A stretch of 37,098 nt of DNA from Piscirickettsiaceae bacterium (GTDB lineage Bacteria > Pseudomonadota > Gammaproteobacteria > Nitrosococcales > Methylophagaceae): contig JABSQN010000006.1 of assembly GCA_013215825.1 (NCBI GenBank), positions 1 to 37,098 on the forward strand. The letters are read 5' to 3'. Under the pieces are notes generated by a model. It made no database searches. It saw only the letters and a list, made by a program, of their open reading frames with translations, and was not told the DNA's origin. Both the position numbers and the translations under genes were made by a program. The number at the start of each line of letters is the position of its first letter. The stretch's first letter is position 1. Shown here piece after piece: positions 17,014 through 27,691 of the stretch.

Positions 17014-17238
17014 ATGGCAAAAGCACAAACATTACAAGATCCATTTTTGAATGCATTGCGACGTGAAAATGTGCCAGTTGCAATTTATTTGATGAATGGT
17101 ATTAAGTTGCAAGGGCAGATTGATTCGTTTGATCAGTTTGTTATATTACTTAGAAATTCAGTTAATCAAATGGTGTATAAACACGCGATTTCGACTATCG
17201 TTCCGGAACGGAATGTCACATTTAATGTGGAAGATTAA
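17014..17238 (+). CDS. hfq: RNA chaperone Hfq
   Basis: A 74-residue Sm-like RNA chaperone that pairs small RNAs with mRNAs. The Sm1 motif is visible ([20 protein letters not shown]). The Sm2 motif [10 protein letters not shown] carries the Lys-His pair of the proximal RNA site. [10 protein letters not shown] is the usual N-terminus. The C-terminal tail is very short (about 5 residues past the core), against about 35 in E. coli. The ribosome site is GCAGGAG, about 10 bases upstream of the ATG. Its stop overlaps the hflX start by one base. Confidence 0.98.
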   Translation: MAKAQTLQDPFLNALRRENVPVAIYLMNGIKLQGQIDSFDQFVILLRNSVNQMVYKHAISTIVPERNVTFNVED

Positions 17239-18398
17239 TGGAATTATTTGACCGGCCCAATAGCAATGCTGCGTTTGATGATTCATCAAAGAAAGAAGCG
17301 GTTGTCCTAGTACATCTTAACTTTAATGATCGTAACTTTGAAGAATCAGAACATGAGTTTATTGAATTAGTAAATTCAACATCAGCCAAGATTGCGACGA
17401 TTGTTCATGGCAAACGCTCACGACCTGATCCCAAGTTTTATGCTGGTACTGGAAAGGTGCAAGAGATCAAAGAACAAGTGCTAGCAAGCAATGCGGCATT
17501 AGTGATTTTTAATCATGATCTGTCGCCTAGCCAAGAACGAAATCTTGAAGAGGTCTTAGAGTGTCGAGTACTCGGTCGAACAGGATTGATATTAGATATT
17601 TTTGCTCGACGTGCACGATCTCACGAGGGTAAGTTACAAGTAGAGTTGGCACAACTTAAGCATATGTCGACGCGTTTGATTCGAGGCTGGACGCATTTGG
17701 AACGCCAAAAAGGCGGTATCGGTATGCGTGGTCCAGGTGAAACTCAATTAGAGACAGATCGTCGTTTATTGAATCATCGCATCAAGTCGCTTAAGAAACG
17801 TTTATCGAAAGTACAATCACAGCGAAATCAAGGCCGGCGTTCACGTCAACGTGCTGAGATACCTGTTGTATCATTGGTTGGCTATACCAATATGGGAAAA
17901 TCAACGTTATTTAATAAGTTAACATCGGCGGACGTGTATGCCGATAACCGTTTGTTTGCAACATTAGACCCAACATTACGCCGAATGAAATTGATGGACA
18001 CTCAAGCCTTAGTCATGGCTGATACAGTAGGCTTTATCCGCAATCTACCTCATGGATTGGTGGAGTCATTCAGTTCAACATTAGAAGAAACTCGTGATGC
18101 TAAATTATTACTGCATGTGGTCGAAGCCGGAGCAAATCGTGATGACTTGATGAGCCATGTGAATGAAGTTTTAAAGAAAATTGGCGCGGATGAGGTGCCT
18201 CAGTTAATTGTATGTAATAAAATTGATCAATTAGAGTCACATGAAGCACGACTTGATCGGGATGAAAATGGACGAATTACTCGTGTCTGGTTATCAGCAA
18301 AAACAGGCGAAGGGCTGGATTTGCTACGACAAGCATTGCAAGAGTATTTCCCCGAACAGCAAGAAGATGAACTAATTGATGAAACAGTTGTTTCATAA
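17238..18398 (+). CDS. hflX: Ribosome-splitting GTPase HflX
   Basis: A 386-residue GTPase that binds the 50S subunit and rescues stalled or stress-inactivated ribosomes. The N-terminal HflX domain includes DPKFYAGTGKVQEI. The Gly-rich linker GGIGMRGPGETQLETDRR (159-176) is followed by a basic helix. The G domain has G1 GYTNMGKST (215-223), DTVGF and NKID. G1 usually reads GYTNAGKST; the Ala-to-Met change at 219 keeps the GxxxxGK(S/T) rule. Start and hfq stop share one base (TAATG), so translation is coupled. Confidence 0.97.
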   Translation: MELFDRPNSNAAFDDSSKKEAVVLVHLNFNDRNFEESEHEFIELVNSTSAKIATIVHGKRSRPDPKFYAGTGKVQEIKEQVLASNAALVIFNHDLSPSQERNLEEVLECRVLGRTGLILDIFARRARSHEGKLQVELAQLKHMSTRLIRGWTHLERQKGGIGMRGPGETQLETDRRLLNHRIKSLKKRLSKVQSQRNQGRRSRQRAEIPVVSLVGYTNMGKSTLFNKLTSADVYADNRLFATLDPTLRRMKLMDTQALVMADTVGFIRNLPHGLVESFSSTLEETRDAKLLLHVVEAGANRDDLMSHVNEVLKKIGADEVPQLIVCNKIDQLESHEARLDRDENGRITRVWLSAKTGEGLDLLRQALQEYFPEQQEDELIDETVVS

Positions 18399-18426
18399 TA
18401 AGGTCGATGTCCGTAAAATGGGCGTG

Positions 18427-18442
18427 TTATAAATATTTATAA
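18427..18442. repeat. AT palindrome upstream of hflK
   Basis: TTATAAATATTTATAA is a perfect 16-base palindrome in the 63-base gap between hflX and hflK, ending 8 bases before the hflK ribosome site GGAGAG. It contains only A and T. It could be a promoter melting region or an operator. There is no T-tract, so it is not a terminator. Confidence 0.4.
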
Positions 18443-18461
18443 ACATTTTTGGAGAGCTTTA

Positions 18462-19643
18462 ATGGCTTGGAATGAACCTGGAAATAACGATAAAGATCCG
18501 TGGGGCAATCGTGGAAACGATTCACCACCGGATCTTGATGATATTATCCGTAATTTACAACAAAAAATAGGTAGTTTATTTGGTGGTGGCAAATCATCAA
18601 ATAACAATGACTCGACAAATAATGGCGGCTCAATCGTATTTGGATTGATTGCTTTAGTTATTTTCATTGTATGGCTAATTTCTGGTTGGTATATTGTCCA
18701 ACCTGCTGAACGTGGTGTAGAGCTTCGCTTTGGCGCTTATAATACAACCACAATGCCAGGGCCGCATTGGCATATTCCTTATCCCTTTGAAACTGTTGAG
18801 AAAGTCGATGTTTCTCAAATTAGAACCGCTACAATTGGTTTTGGTCGAAGTGGTGGTAGCGTGTCATCTGAAGCCTTAATGCTGACTAAAGACGGCAATA
18901 TTGTTGAGCTGAAAGTTGAAGTGCAATTTCATGTTGAAGATGCTGCAAAATACTTATTTAATGTAGCCAACCCTGACTTAACACTACGTCAAATGACTGA
19001 AAGTGCCGTACGTGAGATTGTGGGCAAAACAACCATGGACGAAGTGTTCAAAACGGGTCGTGCTGCAATGGCAAGCCAAGCTGAATTAGCTTTGCAAGAC
19101 TTGCTGGTCGCTTATGGAACAGGTTTGACAGTAACCAGCTTCAATATGCCGGATATTCAGCCGCCGCCACAAGTGCAAGCAGCGTTTGCCGATGTGGTAA
19201 AAGCCGATGCGGATAAAGAGCGTAAAAAGAATGAAGCCGAAGCCTATGCTAATGATATTGTACCTAGAGCACGTGGTAAGGGATTCCGTGTAGAGCAAGA
19301 AGCAGAAGCCTATAAGAGTCAAACCATTGCTAAGGCACTCGGTGAAACTAGTCGTTTCTTGCAGGTGATGAATGAGTATGAAAAAGCACCTGCTATTACT
19401 AAAGAACGCTTATATTTAGAGACGATGGAATTGGTTTATTCTCGTAGCCAAAAAGTGATGGTTGATCTGTCTAAAGATACTAATAATATGTTGTATCTAC
19501 CATTGGATAGAATGCGAGGCGGTAATTCGATACCCGCTTCTCGTGTTGATGTAAGTAACTTTACTACTTATCCTTCAGGAACAATGTCGTCAAATAGTCC
19601 ATTACCTATGCAGGCTGATGTACGTAGCAGAGGAGGACGTTAA
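18462..19643 (+). CDS. hflK: FtsH protease modulator HflK
   Basis: A 393-residue SPFH/band-7 membrane protein that, with HflC, forms a large periplasmic cage around FtsH and modulates its proteolysis. It starts with the characteristic MAWNEPGNNDKDPWGNRG and PPDLDDIIRNLQQKIGSLFGG. A single membrane helix follows (about 51-72). The band-7 domain runs from YIVQPAERGVELRFG through QIRTATIGFGRSG. A long Ala/Glu/Lys-rich coiled coil (about 245-290) precedes the C-terminus. GGAGAG lies 6 bases before the ATG. Its last codons contain the ribosome site of hflC. Confidence 0.97.
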   Translation: MAWNEPGNNDKDPWGNRGNDSPPDLDDIIRNLQQKIGSLFGGGKSSNNNDSTNNGGSIVFGLIALVIFIVWLISGWYIVQPAERGVELRFGAYNTTTMPGPHWHIPYPFETVEKVDVSQIRTATIGFGRSGGSVSSEALMLTKDGNIVELKVEVQFHVEDAAKYLFNVANPDLTLRQMTESAVREIVGKTTMDEVFKTGRAAMASQAELALQDLLVAYGTGLTVTSFNMPDIQPPPQVQAAFADVVKADADKERKKNEAEAYANDIVPRARGKGFRVEQEAEAYKSQTIAKALGETSRFLQVMNEYEKAPAITKERLYLETMELVYSRSQKVMVDLSKDTNNMLYLPLDRMRGGNSIPASRVDVSNFTTYPSGTMSSNSPLPMQADVRSRGGR

Positions 19644-19644
19644 T

Positions 19645-20508
19645 ATGTCATCACGTCTAAATAAAGTACTTTTTATTGTTGTATTGGCATTATTTGCATT
19701 GAGTACAACCGTCTTTTTTGTTGACCAACGTGAACGTGTTTTACTGCTTCATTTGGGTGAAATAAAACAAGCTGATTTTAAGCCAGGTCTTCACTTTAAA
19801 ATTCCGATGGTAGAAGAAGTGAAGCGTTTTGATGGTCGTATTTTAACGATTGATGCGAAGCCTGAAAATTATTTAACAGGTAGGAATAAAAACCTATTAG
19901 TTGATTCTTTCTTGCTTTGGCGAATTTCTGATACCTCGGCGTATTACACCGCAGTGAGTGGTGATCAGCGTCTTGCATCGTCACGTTTATTTAATATTGT
20001 AAATAATGGCTTACGAGATGCGTTTGCAACCCGTACTGTGAATGATGTTGTTTCTGGTGATCGCGCAACCATGGTGGGTGAAATATTAGTTGAAGCAAAC
20101 AAAAGTGCGGTGAAGTTAGGCATTGAGATTGTTAATATCCGTATTAAACGTATCGATTTCCCTAATGATATTAACGAACGTGTTTACGCTCGTATGCAAT
20201 CAGAACGCTTACGCGAAGCTAAAGAAACACGTGCTCAAGGTGCGGAAGAAGCAGAACAAATCACATCAAGAGCCGATAGAGAACGCGTTACTATTTTGGC
20301 AGAAGCAGAACAAAAAGCGGAAGAAATTCGCGGTAATGCAGATGCAACAGCAACTGATATCTATGCAAAAGCCTATGGTCAAAATAGTGAGTTTTATGGT
20401 TTTTACAAACGATTAAATGCCTATAAAAATGTATTTAATGGTGATGATATGTTGGTGATTGAGCCTAAAGGTGATTTCTTCAAGAGCTTTGGTGGTCCAC
20501 AAAACTAA
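19645..20508 (+). CDS. hflC: FtsH protease modulator HflC
   Basis: A 287-residue partner of HflK with an N-terminal membrane anchor (about 7-25), SPFH/band-7 domain (QRERVLLLHLGEIK ... PGLHFKIP) and C-terminal coiled coil (AEEAEQITSRADRERV). The frame is open 27 bases further upstream, but ATG 19645 is chosen because AGGAGG (19631-19636) sits 8 bases before it and it gives the standard MSSRLNKVLF N-terminus. It starts one base after the hflK stop. It acts as a hetero-oligomer with HflK in the inner membrane, facing the periplasm. Confidence 0.97.
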   Translation: MSSRLNKVLFIVVLALFALSTTVFFVDQRERVLLLHLGEIKQADFKPGLHFKIPMVEEVKRFDGRILTIDAKPENYLTGRNKNLLVDSFLLWRISDTSAYYTAVSGDQRLASSRLFNIVNNGLRDAFATRTVNDVVSGDRATMVGEILVEANKSAVKLGIEIVNIRIKRIDFPNDINERVYARMQSERLREAKETRAQGAEEAEQITSRADRERVTILAEAEQKAEEIRGNADATATDIYAKAYGQNSEFYGFYKRLNAYKNVFNGDDMLVIEPKGDFFKSFGGPQN

Positions 20509-20516
20509 GTAAGACG

Positions 20517-20714
20517 GTGAATAACACCTTAATACATAGTTTATGGCTAGCAGCCGCATTAATGCTAGTAATTGAAGGGCTTATTCCTTTTTTGAGTCCA
20601 GCAGCCTTTCGTCGAACACTGGCAAAAATGGCTAAAATGAATGATCAGCAATTACGAATTATGGGTTTATTCAGCATGGTCTTCGGTCTAGTTTTACTTT
20701 ATTGGGTAAATTGA
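20517..20714 (+). CDS. yjeT: YjeT-like small membrane protein (DUF2065)
   Basis: A 65-residue protein with two membrane helices (about 6-26 and 46-63) around a short basic loop (FRRTLAKMAKM). It matches the DUF2065/YjeT family, which sits after hflC in E. coli as well. The function is unknown. GTG is the start; it lies 8 bases after the hflC stop. The position and size make the assignment secure. Confidence 0.88.
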   Translation: MNNTLIHSLWLAAALMLVIEGLIPFLSPAAFRRTLAKMAKMNDQQLRIMGLFSMVFGLVLLYWVN

Positions 20715-20718
20715 TTAA

Positions 20719-21831
20719 ATGAGTATCACACAACGTTGGTTATTGCCTGAAGGTATTGATGAATTAATGCCTGAGCAAGCGGCACAACTTGAAAGTTTGC
20801 GTCGTCAATTGATTGATAAAATGCAAAGTTGGGGCTATCAATTAGTTTTTCCACCTTTGGTTGAATATCTTGATTCTTTATTGACGGGTACCGGTAAAAC
20901 GCTGGATTTACAAACCTTTAAACTGACTGATCAAATGTCAGGACGTTTAATGGGTATTCGTGCCGATATGACACCGCAAGTGGCTCGTATTGCGGCTCAT
21001 AATCTGCGTGATCAACAGCAAGTTTTAAGACTGTGTTATATCGGTAATGTGCTGCATACCTTGCCGCAAGGACAGGGTACATCACGTAATCCTATTCAAT
21101 TAGGTGCTGAGATTTATGGTCATGCAGGGCCAGAAAGCGATATGGAAATTGTGAAATTAATGGTTGAAACATTAAATGCCAGCATTGCTGATTCTGATTT
21201 ATTGCTAGATATGGGGCATGTGGGTATCTACCGTGGTTTAGCAGAAGATGCAGGTTTAACGACAGAACAAGAACAAGCCTTGTTTACAGCTCTACAGCGT
21301 AAAGCCTTGCCTGAAATTGAAGATTTATTACGCTCTTATCAATTATCGGACAATTGCCATACTATGCTGCTATCACTGGCAGAACTTAATGGTGATGTCA
21401 GTGTTTTGGCTCGTGCAAAAGAGGTGTTTTCAGATGCACCTAAATCTGTAAAACAGGCACTAGCAACATTACAAACTGTGGCTGATATGACAGCTAAACG
21501 CTTGCCGAATATTGCAATGAATTTTGATTTAGCTGAATTACGTGGCTATCACTATCATACGGGTATTGTCTTTGCGGCTTATCAATTAGGTTCAGCTGAT
21601 GCCATTGCTATGGGTGGGCGATATGATGATATCGGTGCTGACTTTGGACATGCGCAACCTGCAACTGGTTTTAGCATGGATTTGAAATCATTGGTTAGCC
21701 AAATGAAAGCCAGTTCTAATCAAGCTCAAGCAGAAACTGTTGAATGGTCTGATGATGAACAGCAAAAACAAAAAGTCGAACAAATGCGAAGTCAGGGTAA
21801 AGTTGTTATCTACAATTTACCAACAGTCTAA
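20719..21831 (+). CDS. hisZ: ATP phosphoribosyltransferase regulatory subunit HisZ
   Basis: A 370-residue paralogue of histidyl-tRNA synthetase that has lost tRNA charging and activates short-form HisG, the first enzyme of histidine synthesis. Visible signatures are WLLPEGIDELMPEQA at the start, the motif-2-like region SGRLMGIRADMTPQVARIA, and the HisRS-like LRGYHYHTGIVFAAY and AMGGRYDDIG. It has the catalytic-core fold but no anticodon-binding domain, as expected for HisZ. It begins 4 bases after the yjeT-like gene. The insertion of hisZ between yjeT and purA is a feature of many gammaproteobacteria outside the enterics. A short-form hisG is expected elsewhere in the genome. Confidence 0.95.
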   Translation: MSITQRWLLPEGIDELMPEQAAQLESLRRQLIDKMQSWGYQLVFPPLVEYLDSLLTGTGKTLDLQTFKLTDQMSGRLMGIRADMTPQVARIAAHNLRDQQQVLRLCYIGNVLHTLPQGQGTSRNPIQLGAEIYGHAGPESDMEIVKLMVETLNASIADSDLLLDMGHVGIYRGLAEDAGLTTEQEQALFTALQRKALPEIEDLLRSYQLSDNCHTMLLSLAELNGDVSVLARAKEVFSDAPKSVKQALATLQTVADMTAKRLPNIAMNFDLAELRGYHYHTGIVFAAYQLGSADAIAMGGRYDDIGADFGHAQPATGFSMDLKSLVSQMKASSNQAQAETVEWSDDEQQKQKVEQMRSQGKVVIYNLPTV

Positions 21832-21842
21832 TTAATAATATC

Positions 21843-23194
<1,352 letters not shown>

Positions 23195-23199
23195 AAATT

Positions 23200-23232
23200 A
23201 CAATAACGCCCTCGCAATGAGGGCGTTATTGT
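23200..23232. terminator. Bidirectional terminator between purA and the convergent dehydrogenase gene
   Basis: A perfect 14-bp stem ACAATAACGCCCTC / GAGGGCGTTATTGT with a GCAAT loop lies between the two converging stop codons. The minus-strand side continues into a T-run (AATTTTTAAA), and the plus side has a weaker T-rich tail. It most likely ends both transcripts. Confidence 0.88.
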
Positions 23233-23233
23233 A

Positions 23234-24097
23234 TTAGGCCTCTGAATGAGTAACACCGGCATAAATAGCCGAATAATCGGTATCTGCCAAACCTTGCTCT
23301 AAGGTTTTATCCAATAATTTATCAATACCTTCAAGGGCGCAGGTTTCTAGTCCTTGATTTTGTGCAACCTTTAAAAATAACCGTACATCTTTGGCTAGAT
23401 GCTTGGTTGGAAAGTTGGGCTTGCTAAAGTCACGGCTGACCATTCGATCAAGTTTCTTATCAAAAGTCGGGGCATATAAAGCACTATTTCGGACAATTTT
23501 CATAAATTGTTCAATATCAATCCCTTCTTTTTCTACTAAGGCCAAACTCAGTGAGAAGCTAGCCGTTAATCCAGCAATAAGTTGGTTCATGGCAAGTTTG
23601 ACGGTAGCGCCTTGACCTATTTCACCAATATATTGTGGATCATTACCAATCAGGTTTAACAGTGGCAATGCAGTTTGATAATCGTCAACTTCGCCAGCCG
23701 CCATTAAAATTAAAGAACCACTGCGAGCTTCTGGCAAGCTACCTAAAACGGGGCATTCCAGATAATGGCCATGATGTTGCGTAATACGATTAGCGATAAG
23801 ACGTGATTCATCGGGGGCAATGGTGCCCATTTGAATAATAAGCTTGTTGTTGAAGCTATCATCTTGAATTGTGTCGAGCACATCATTAATCGCCGCCGCA
23901 TCACTGAGCATTAATAGGCAATAATCGCTAGCAAGTAAAGCATCTTGCGCAGAGCTAGCTAGTGTCGCACCTTGTTGCTGTAATTGTTTTACTTTTTCAG
24001 GGCTTCGGTTGAAGATGGTTAAGGAACAGTTTTGGGCTAGAAGGTGTTCACTTAATGCTTGTCCCATTAAGCCTGCGCCAAGAAGTGCAATTTTCAT
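23234..24097 (-). CDS. NAD(P)-dependent beta-hydroxyacid dehydrogenase (glyoxylate/succinic semialdehyde reductase-like)
   Basis: A 287-residue 3-hydroxyisobutyrate dehydrogenase-family enzyme. The dinucleotide-binding GAGLMG (7-12) is followed by IFNRSPEKV, where the Asn-Arg-Ser stretch after the second strand suggests NADPH preference. The substrate motif appears as LECPVLGSLPEARSGSL, and the catalytic Lys in GQGATVKLAMNQL. The C-terminal helical domain ends in FPTKHLAKDVRLFLKVA. The substrate cannot be settled: glyoxylate, succinic semialdehyde, tartronate semialdehyde or hydroxyisobutyrate are the family options. It is divergent from glyA across a 95-base gap, so a link to glyoxylate/glycine metabolism is attractive but inferred. 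Confidence 0.87.
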   Translation of the reverse strand: MKIALLGAGLMGQALSEHLLAQNCSLTIFNRSPEKVKQLQQQGATLASSAQDALLASDYCLLMLSDAAAINDVLDTIQDDSFNNKLIIQMGTIAPDESRLIANRITQHHGHYLECPVLGSLPEARSGSLILMAAGEVDDYQTALPLLNLIGNDPQYIGEIGQGATVKLAMNQLIAGLTASFSLSLALVEKEGIDIEQFMKIVRNSALYAPTFDKKLDRMVSRDFSKPNFPTKHLAKDVRLFLKVAQNQGLETCALEGIDKLLDKTLEQGLADTDYSAIYAGVTHSEA

Positions 24098-24192
24098 AAA
24101 TTATTTCCATCATGTATTAAATAAGCCATAGAAGCATACTACGCGGTAATGTAGAATAGTCGGATATTTTACAGTACAAACAGGGGAATACT

Positions 24193-25446
24193 GTGTACAA
24201 AAACAACATGACTATTGCTGGATTTGATGATGATATCTTTAACGCGATTGAAGCTGAGAATCAACGCCAAGAAGATCATATCGAATTAATTGCATCTGAA
24301 AACTACTGTAGTCCCCGAGTGATGGAGGCGCAAGGCTCGTCATTAACCAATAAATATGCGGAAGGTTATCCGGGCAAGCGTTATTACGGCGGTTGTGAAC
24401 ATGTTGATATTGCTGAACAATTAGCGATAGATCGTGCAAAAGAATTATTTGGAGCTGATTATGCTAATGTGCAACCGCATTCTGGTTCACAAGCCAATTC
24501 CGCTGTTTATTTAGCGTTATTGCAACCCGGCGATACTATCTTGGGCATGAGCTTGGCACATGGTGGTCATTTAACCCATGGTTCTAAAGTCAGCGCATCA
24601 GGTAAAATTTACAATTCTATTTCTTATGGTCTTAACGCTGAAACCGGCGAGATTGATTATGATGAAGTGGAGCGTTTAGCTAAAGAACACAAACCTAAAA
24701 TGGTTGTTGCAGGTTTCTCTGCGTACTCTCGTATTGTTGATTGGCAGCGTTTTCGTGATATTGCCGACTCTATTGGTGCCTATTTATTTGTCGATATGGC
24801 ACATGTGGCAGGCTTAGTGGCAACCGGTGAATATCCTAATCCAGTACAGATTGCCGATATTACCACCACAACAACACATAAAACATTACGTGGCCCTCGT
24901 GGCGGTTTGATTTTAGCTAAAGCTAATCCTGAGATTGAAAAGAAACTAAACTCAGCGGTATTCCCTGGCTTTCAAGGTGGCCCATTAATGCATGTCATTG
25001 CTGCGAAAGCGGTGGCCTTTAAAGAAGCGATGTTGCCAGAGTTTAAGACTTATCAGCAACAAGTGGTTAAAAATGCCCGAGTGATGGCGGATATCTTTAT
25101 GGCTCGTGGCTATGATGTGGTTTCTAAAGGAACTGATGATCATTTATTCTTAGTGAGCTTTATTGAAGCTGGCTTAACAGGTAAAGAAGTGGATGCATGG
25201 TTAGGTGATTCAAATATCACTATCAATAAAAACTCAGTGCCGAATGACCCACAATCACCGTTTGTCACATCGGGTATCCGAGTCGGTACACCGGCAGTCA
25301 CTACACGTGGATTTAAAGAACAAGAGTGTAAAGACTTAGCAACATGGATGTGTGATGTCATTGATAGTCGTGGTGATGCCACAGTGATCGCTGAAGTTAA
25401 AGCTAAAGCGCTAGCTGTTTGTCAAAAGCTACCTGTTTATTCATAA
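24193..25446 (+). CDS. glyA: Serine hydroxymethyltransferase
   Basis: A 417-residue PLP enzyme interconverting serine and glycine while charging tetrahydrofolate with a one-carbon unit. Signatures are [41 protein letters not shown], and the PLP-lysine motif [18 protein letters not shown] at 24193 is chosen because AGGGGA lies 5 bases upstream. The more usual N-terminus (MTIAGFDDD) would start at an ATG 15 bases later, which is 20 bases from that site. It heads a run of genes on the same strand down to rnhB. Confidence 0.97.
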   Translation: MYKNNMTIAGFDDDIFNAIEAENQRQEDHIELIASENYCSPRVMEAQGSSLTNKYAEGYPGKRYYGGCEHVDIAEQLAIDRAKELFGADYANVQPHSGSQANSAVYLALLQPGDTILGMSLAHGGHLTHGSKVSASGKIYNSISYGLNAETGEIDYDEVERLAKEHKPKMVVAGFSAYSRIVDWQRFRDIADSIGAYLFVDMAHVAGLVATGEYPNPVQIADITTTTTHKTLRGPRGGLILAKANPEIEKKLNSAVFPGFQGGPLMHVIAAKAVAFKEAMLPEFKTYQQQVVKNARVMADIFMARGYDVVSKGTDDHLFLVSFIEAGLTGKEVDAWLGDSNITINKNSVPNDPQSPFVTSGIRVGTPAVTTRGFKEQECKDLATWMCDVIDSRGDATVIAEVKAKALAVCQKLPVYS

Positions 25447-25462
25447 CAAGACTCTCTAAGCT

Positions 25463-25936
25463 ATGCGTTGTCCTTTTTGTGGTGCTGCTGATTCAAAGGT
25501 GATTGATTCTCGCCTTTCTACTGAGGGTGATTCTATTCGTCGTCGTCGTAGTTGTGTGGAATGTAAGGAACGTTTTACAACCTATGAAACGGCAGAGTTA
25601 ACCCTACCGAGATTGATTAAAAGTGATAAATCTCGTGCTGTTTTTTCAGAAGATAAATTACGTGCAGGCTTCTTAAAAGCCTTAGAAAAACGTCCTGTGA
25701 GTATTGATGCGGTTGATATGGCGGTGAAAGGCATTGTTCGACAACTCATTGCAACTGGTGAGCGTGAAGTTGAAAGTCGCTTAGTGGGTGAATGGGTGAT
25801 GGATGCTTTGCGAGAACTAGATGAAGTGGCTTATGTCCGATTTGCATCGGTGTATCGTAGCTTTCAAGATATCAGCGAGTTTCGTGAGGAAATTGAACGC
25901 ATGGAAAAGCAGTCTGATCAACAAGAATCACCATAA
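25463..25936 (+). CDS. nrdR: Ribonucleotide reductase regulator NrdR
   Basis: A 157-residue repressor of ribonucleotide reductase genes. The N-terminal zinc ribbon carries the Cys pairs [12 protein letters not shown] and SCVECKERF. The ATP-cone domain follows ([20 protein letters not shown] through [13 protein letters not shown]). It senses ATP/dATP. It lies 16 bases after glyA and 9 before ribD, the conserved gammaproteobacterial order nrdR-ribD. Confidence 0.97.
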   Translation: MRCPFCGAADSKVIDSRLSTEGDSIRRRRSCVECKERFTTYETAELTLPRLIKSDKSRAVFSEDKLRAGFLKALEKRPVSIDAVDMAVKGIVRQLIATGEREVESRLVGEWVMDALRELDEVAYVRFASVYRSFQDISEFREEIERMEKQSDQQESP

Positions 25937-25945
25937 GGCAGTTTG

Positions 25946-27046
25946 ATGTCATTCGCTGAACAGATGATGACGCGTGCCTTGCAACTGGCGGAGCGAGGCT
26001 TGTATACAACCGCTCCTAATCCGCGTGTTGGCTGTGTTATCGTTAAAGATGGCTCTATCATCGGTGAAGGATGGCATCAACGAGCGGGTGAGGCACATGC
26101 TGAGGTGTATGCATTACAAGCGGCGGGTGATAAGGCTCAGGGTGCAGAGTGTTATGTCACATTAGAACCTTGCAGTCATACTGGCCGTACTTCTCCTTGT
26201 GCAGATGCCTTAATCAATGCTGGCGTAAAACGTGTTTTTGTCGCGATGCAAGATCCTAATCCATTAGTTTCTGGACAGGGCATTGCCAAGTTAAAACAAG
26301 CCGGCATTGAGGTTGAAGTGGGAATTTTAGAACAACAAGCCCATGACTTGAACAAAGGTTTTTGTCAGCGAATGCGAACGGGTAGACCGTATATCACTAG
26401 CAAGATTGCAATGAGTTTAGATGGGCGCACCGCAATGGCATCGGGGGAAAGTCAGTGGATAACCGGTGATATGGCACGCCAAGATGTGCAAAAGCTACGA
26501 GCACGAAGCTCAGCGATTTTAACCGGAATTGGCACGATATTAGCTGATGATCCAGCATTAACTGTACGACCAGAAGGTGATTGGTATCCGCAAGGACAAA
26601 CAGTAAGACAAGCGCTAAGAGTCGTGGTTGATAGCCAGCTTAAAATACCCAAACACGCTAAAATATTAGCAGATAATCACCCTGTTTTAGTGGTAACGAC
26701 TAGGGATAATACCTTAGGGGACTTAGCTGAAACTATCACGCTAGTGAATGATGATGGGCAGGTCGATTTGTCAGCACTGATGGCAGCATTAGCTAAACGT
26801 GAGATTAATGAGGTGATGGTCGAAGCAGGTTCTGTATTGAATGGTGCATTATTACAAGCAGGCTTGATTGATGAATTGGTTATTTATATGGCACCGAAAT
26901 TAATGGGCGATGGGGCAAAAGGCTTGTTCCATTTACCTGAACTACAAACCATGGCACAAAATATTGATTTAAAAATTATTGATATTCGTGCTATCGGTCG
27001 GGATTGGCGAATTTGTGTTATTCCAGAATATAGTGAGGAAAGTTAG
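25946..27046 (+). CDS. ribD: Bifunctional riboflavin deaminase/reductase RibD
   Basis: A 366-residue enzyme carrying out the second and third steps of riboflavin synthesis. The N-terminal deaminase has the zinc motif HAEVYAL ... CYVTLEPCSHTGRTSPC. The C-terminal reductase has RPYITSKIAMSLDGR and ILTGIGTILADDPALTVR, ending with a VEAGSVLNGALL block. The frame is open three bases earlier with TTG, but the ATG at 25946 is preferred, with AAGG about 9 bases upstream. It starts 9 bases after nrdR and ends 3 bases before ribE. Confidence 0.97.
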   Translation: MSFAEQMMTRALQLAERGLYTTAPNPRVGCVIVKDGSIIGEGWHQRAGEAHAEVYALQAAGDKAQGAECYVTLEPCSHTGRTSPCADALINAGVKRVFVAMQDPNPLVSGQGIAKLKQAGIEVEVGILEQQAHDLNKGFCQRMRTGRPYITSKIAMSLDGRTAMASGESQWITGDMARQDVQKLRARSSAILTGIGTILADDPALTVRPEGDWYPQGQTVRQALRVVVDSQLKIPKHAKILADNHPVLVVTTRDNTLGDLAETITLVNDDGQVDLSALMAALAKREINEVMVEAGSVLNGALLQAGLIDELVIYMAPKLMGDGAKGLFHLPELQTMAQNIDLKIIDIRAIGRDWRICVIPEYSEES

Positions 27047-27049
27047 CAT

Positions 27050-27691
27050 ATGTTTACCGGCATTATTGCTGCCATTGGCAAAATAGAAAACATTCAACCA
27101 CAAGCAGGTGATTTGCGATTGCATGTTAATACGCAAGACTTAGATCTAAGCGATGTTAAACTCGGTGATAGCGTGGCGATTAATGGTGTTTGTCTTACCG
27201 TTGTCGAACATAAACAGTCAATATTAGGCTTTGATGTGTCACGAGAAAGCTTAGACCGTACCAGTTTGGGTGCGTTGTCTAAGGGCTCAGCTGTTAATCT
27301 TGAAAAAGCATTAGCAGTGGGAGATCGCCTAGGTGGTCACTTTGTTAGTGGGCATGTTGATGGCCTAGCAACAGTCATATCCATGCAAGAATCTGCTCGA
27401 TCGGTACAGTTTCGCTTTGAAATTCCCGCAGGCTTAGAGCGTTATATTGCTGAAAAAGGGTCAATTTGCATTGATGGCACGAGCTTAACCGTTAACGATG
27501 TGTCAGATAATTGGTTTGAGGTTAATATTATTCCCCACACCATGCAAGAAACAGTGATGAGCTATTATCGTCAAGGCACTAAGGTTAACCTTGAAGTCGA
27601 TTTAATTGCTCGCTATTTAGAACGCTTATTACCTAATCAATCATCAGGTATTAGCCGCGAAACATTGCTACAAAATGGATTCATAAAATAA
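27050..27691 (+). CDS. ribE: Riboflavin synthase alpha subunit
   Basis: A 213-residue trimeric enzyme that dismutates two 6,7-dimethyl-8-ribityllumazine molecules into riboflavin. It contains two homologous lumazine-binding repeats: MFTGIIAAIGKIENI ... GDSVAINGVCLTVVE in the first half, and GHFVSGHVDGLATVIS ... GSICIDGTSLTVND in the second. The N-terminal MFTGI is family-typical. Its last base is the first base of the ribB start, so translation is coupled. Confidence 0.97.
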   Translation: MFTGIIAAIGKIENIQPQAGDLRLHVNTQDLDLSDVKLGDSVAINGVCLTVVEHKQSILGFDVSRESLDRTSLGALSKGSAVNLEKALAVGDRLGGHFVSGHVDGLATVISMQESARSVQFRFEIPAGLERYIAEKGSICIDGTSLTVNDVSDNWFEVNIIPHTMQETVMSYYRQGTKVNLEVDLIARYLERLLPNQSSGISRETLLQNGFIK

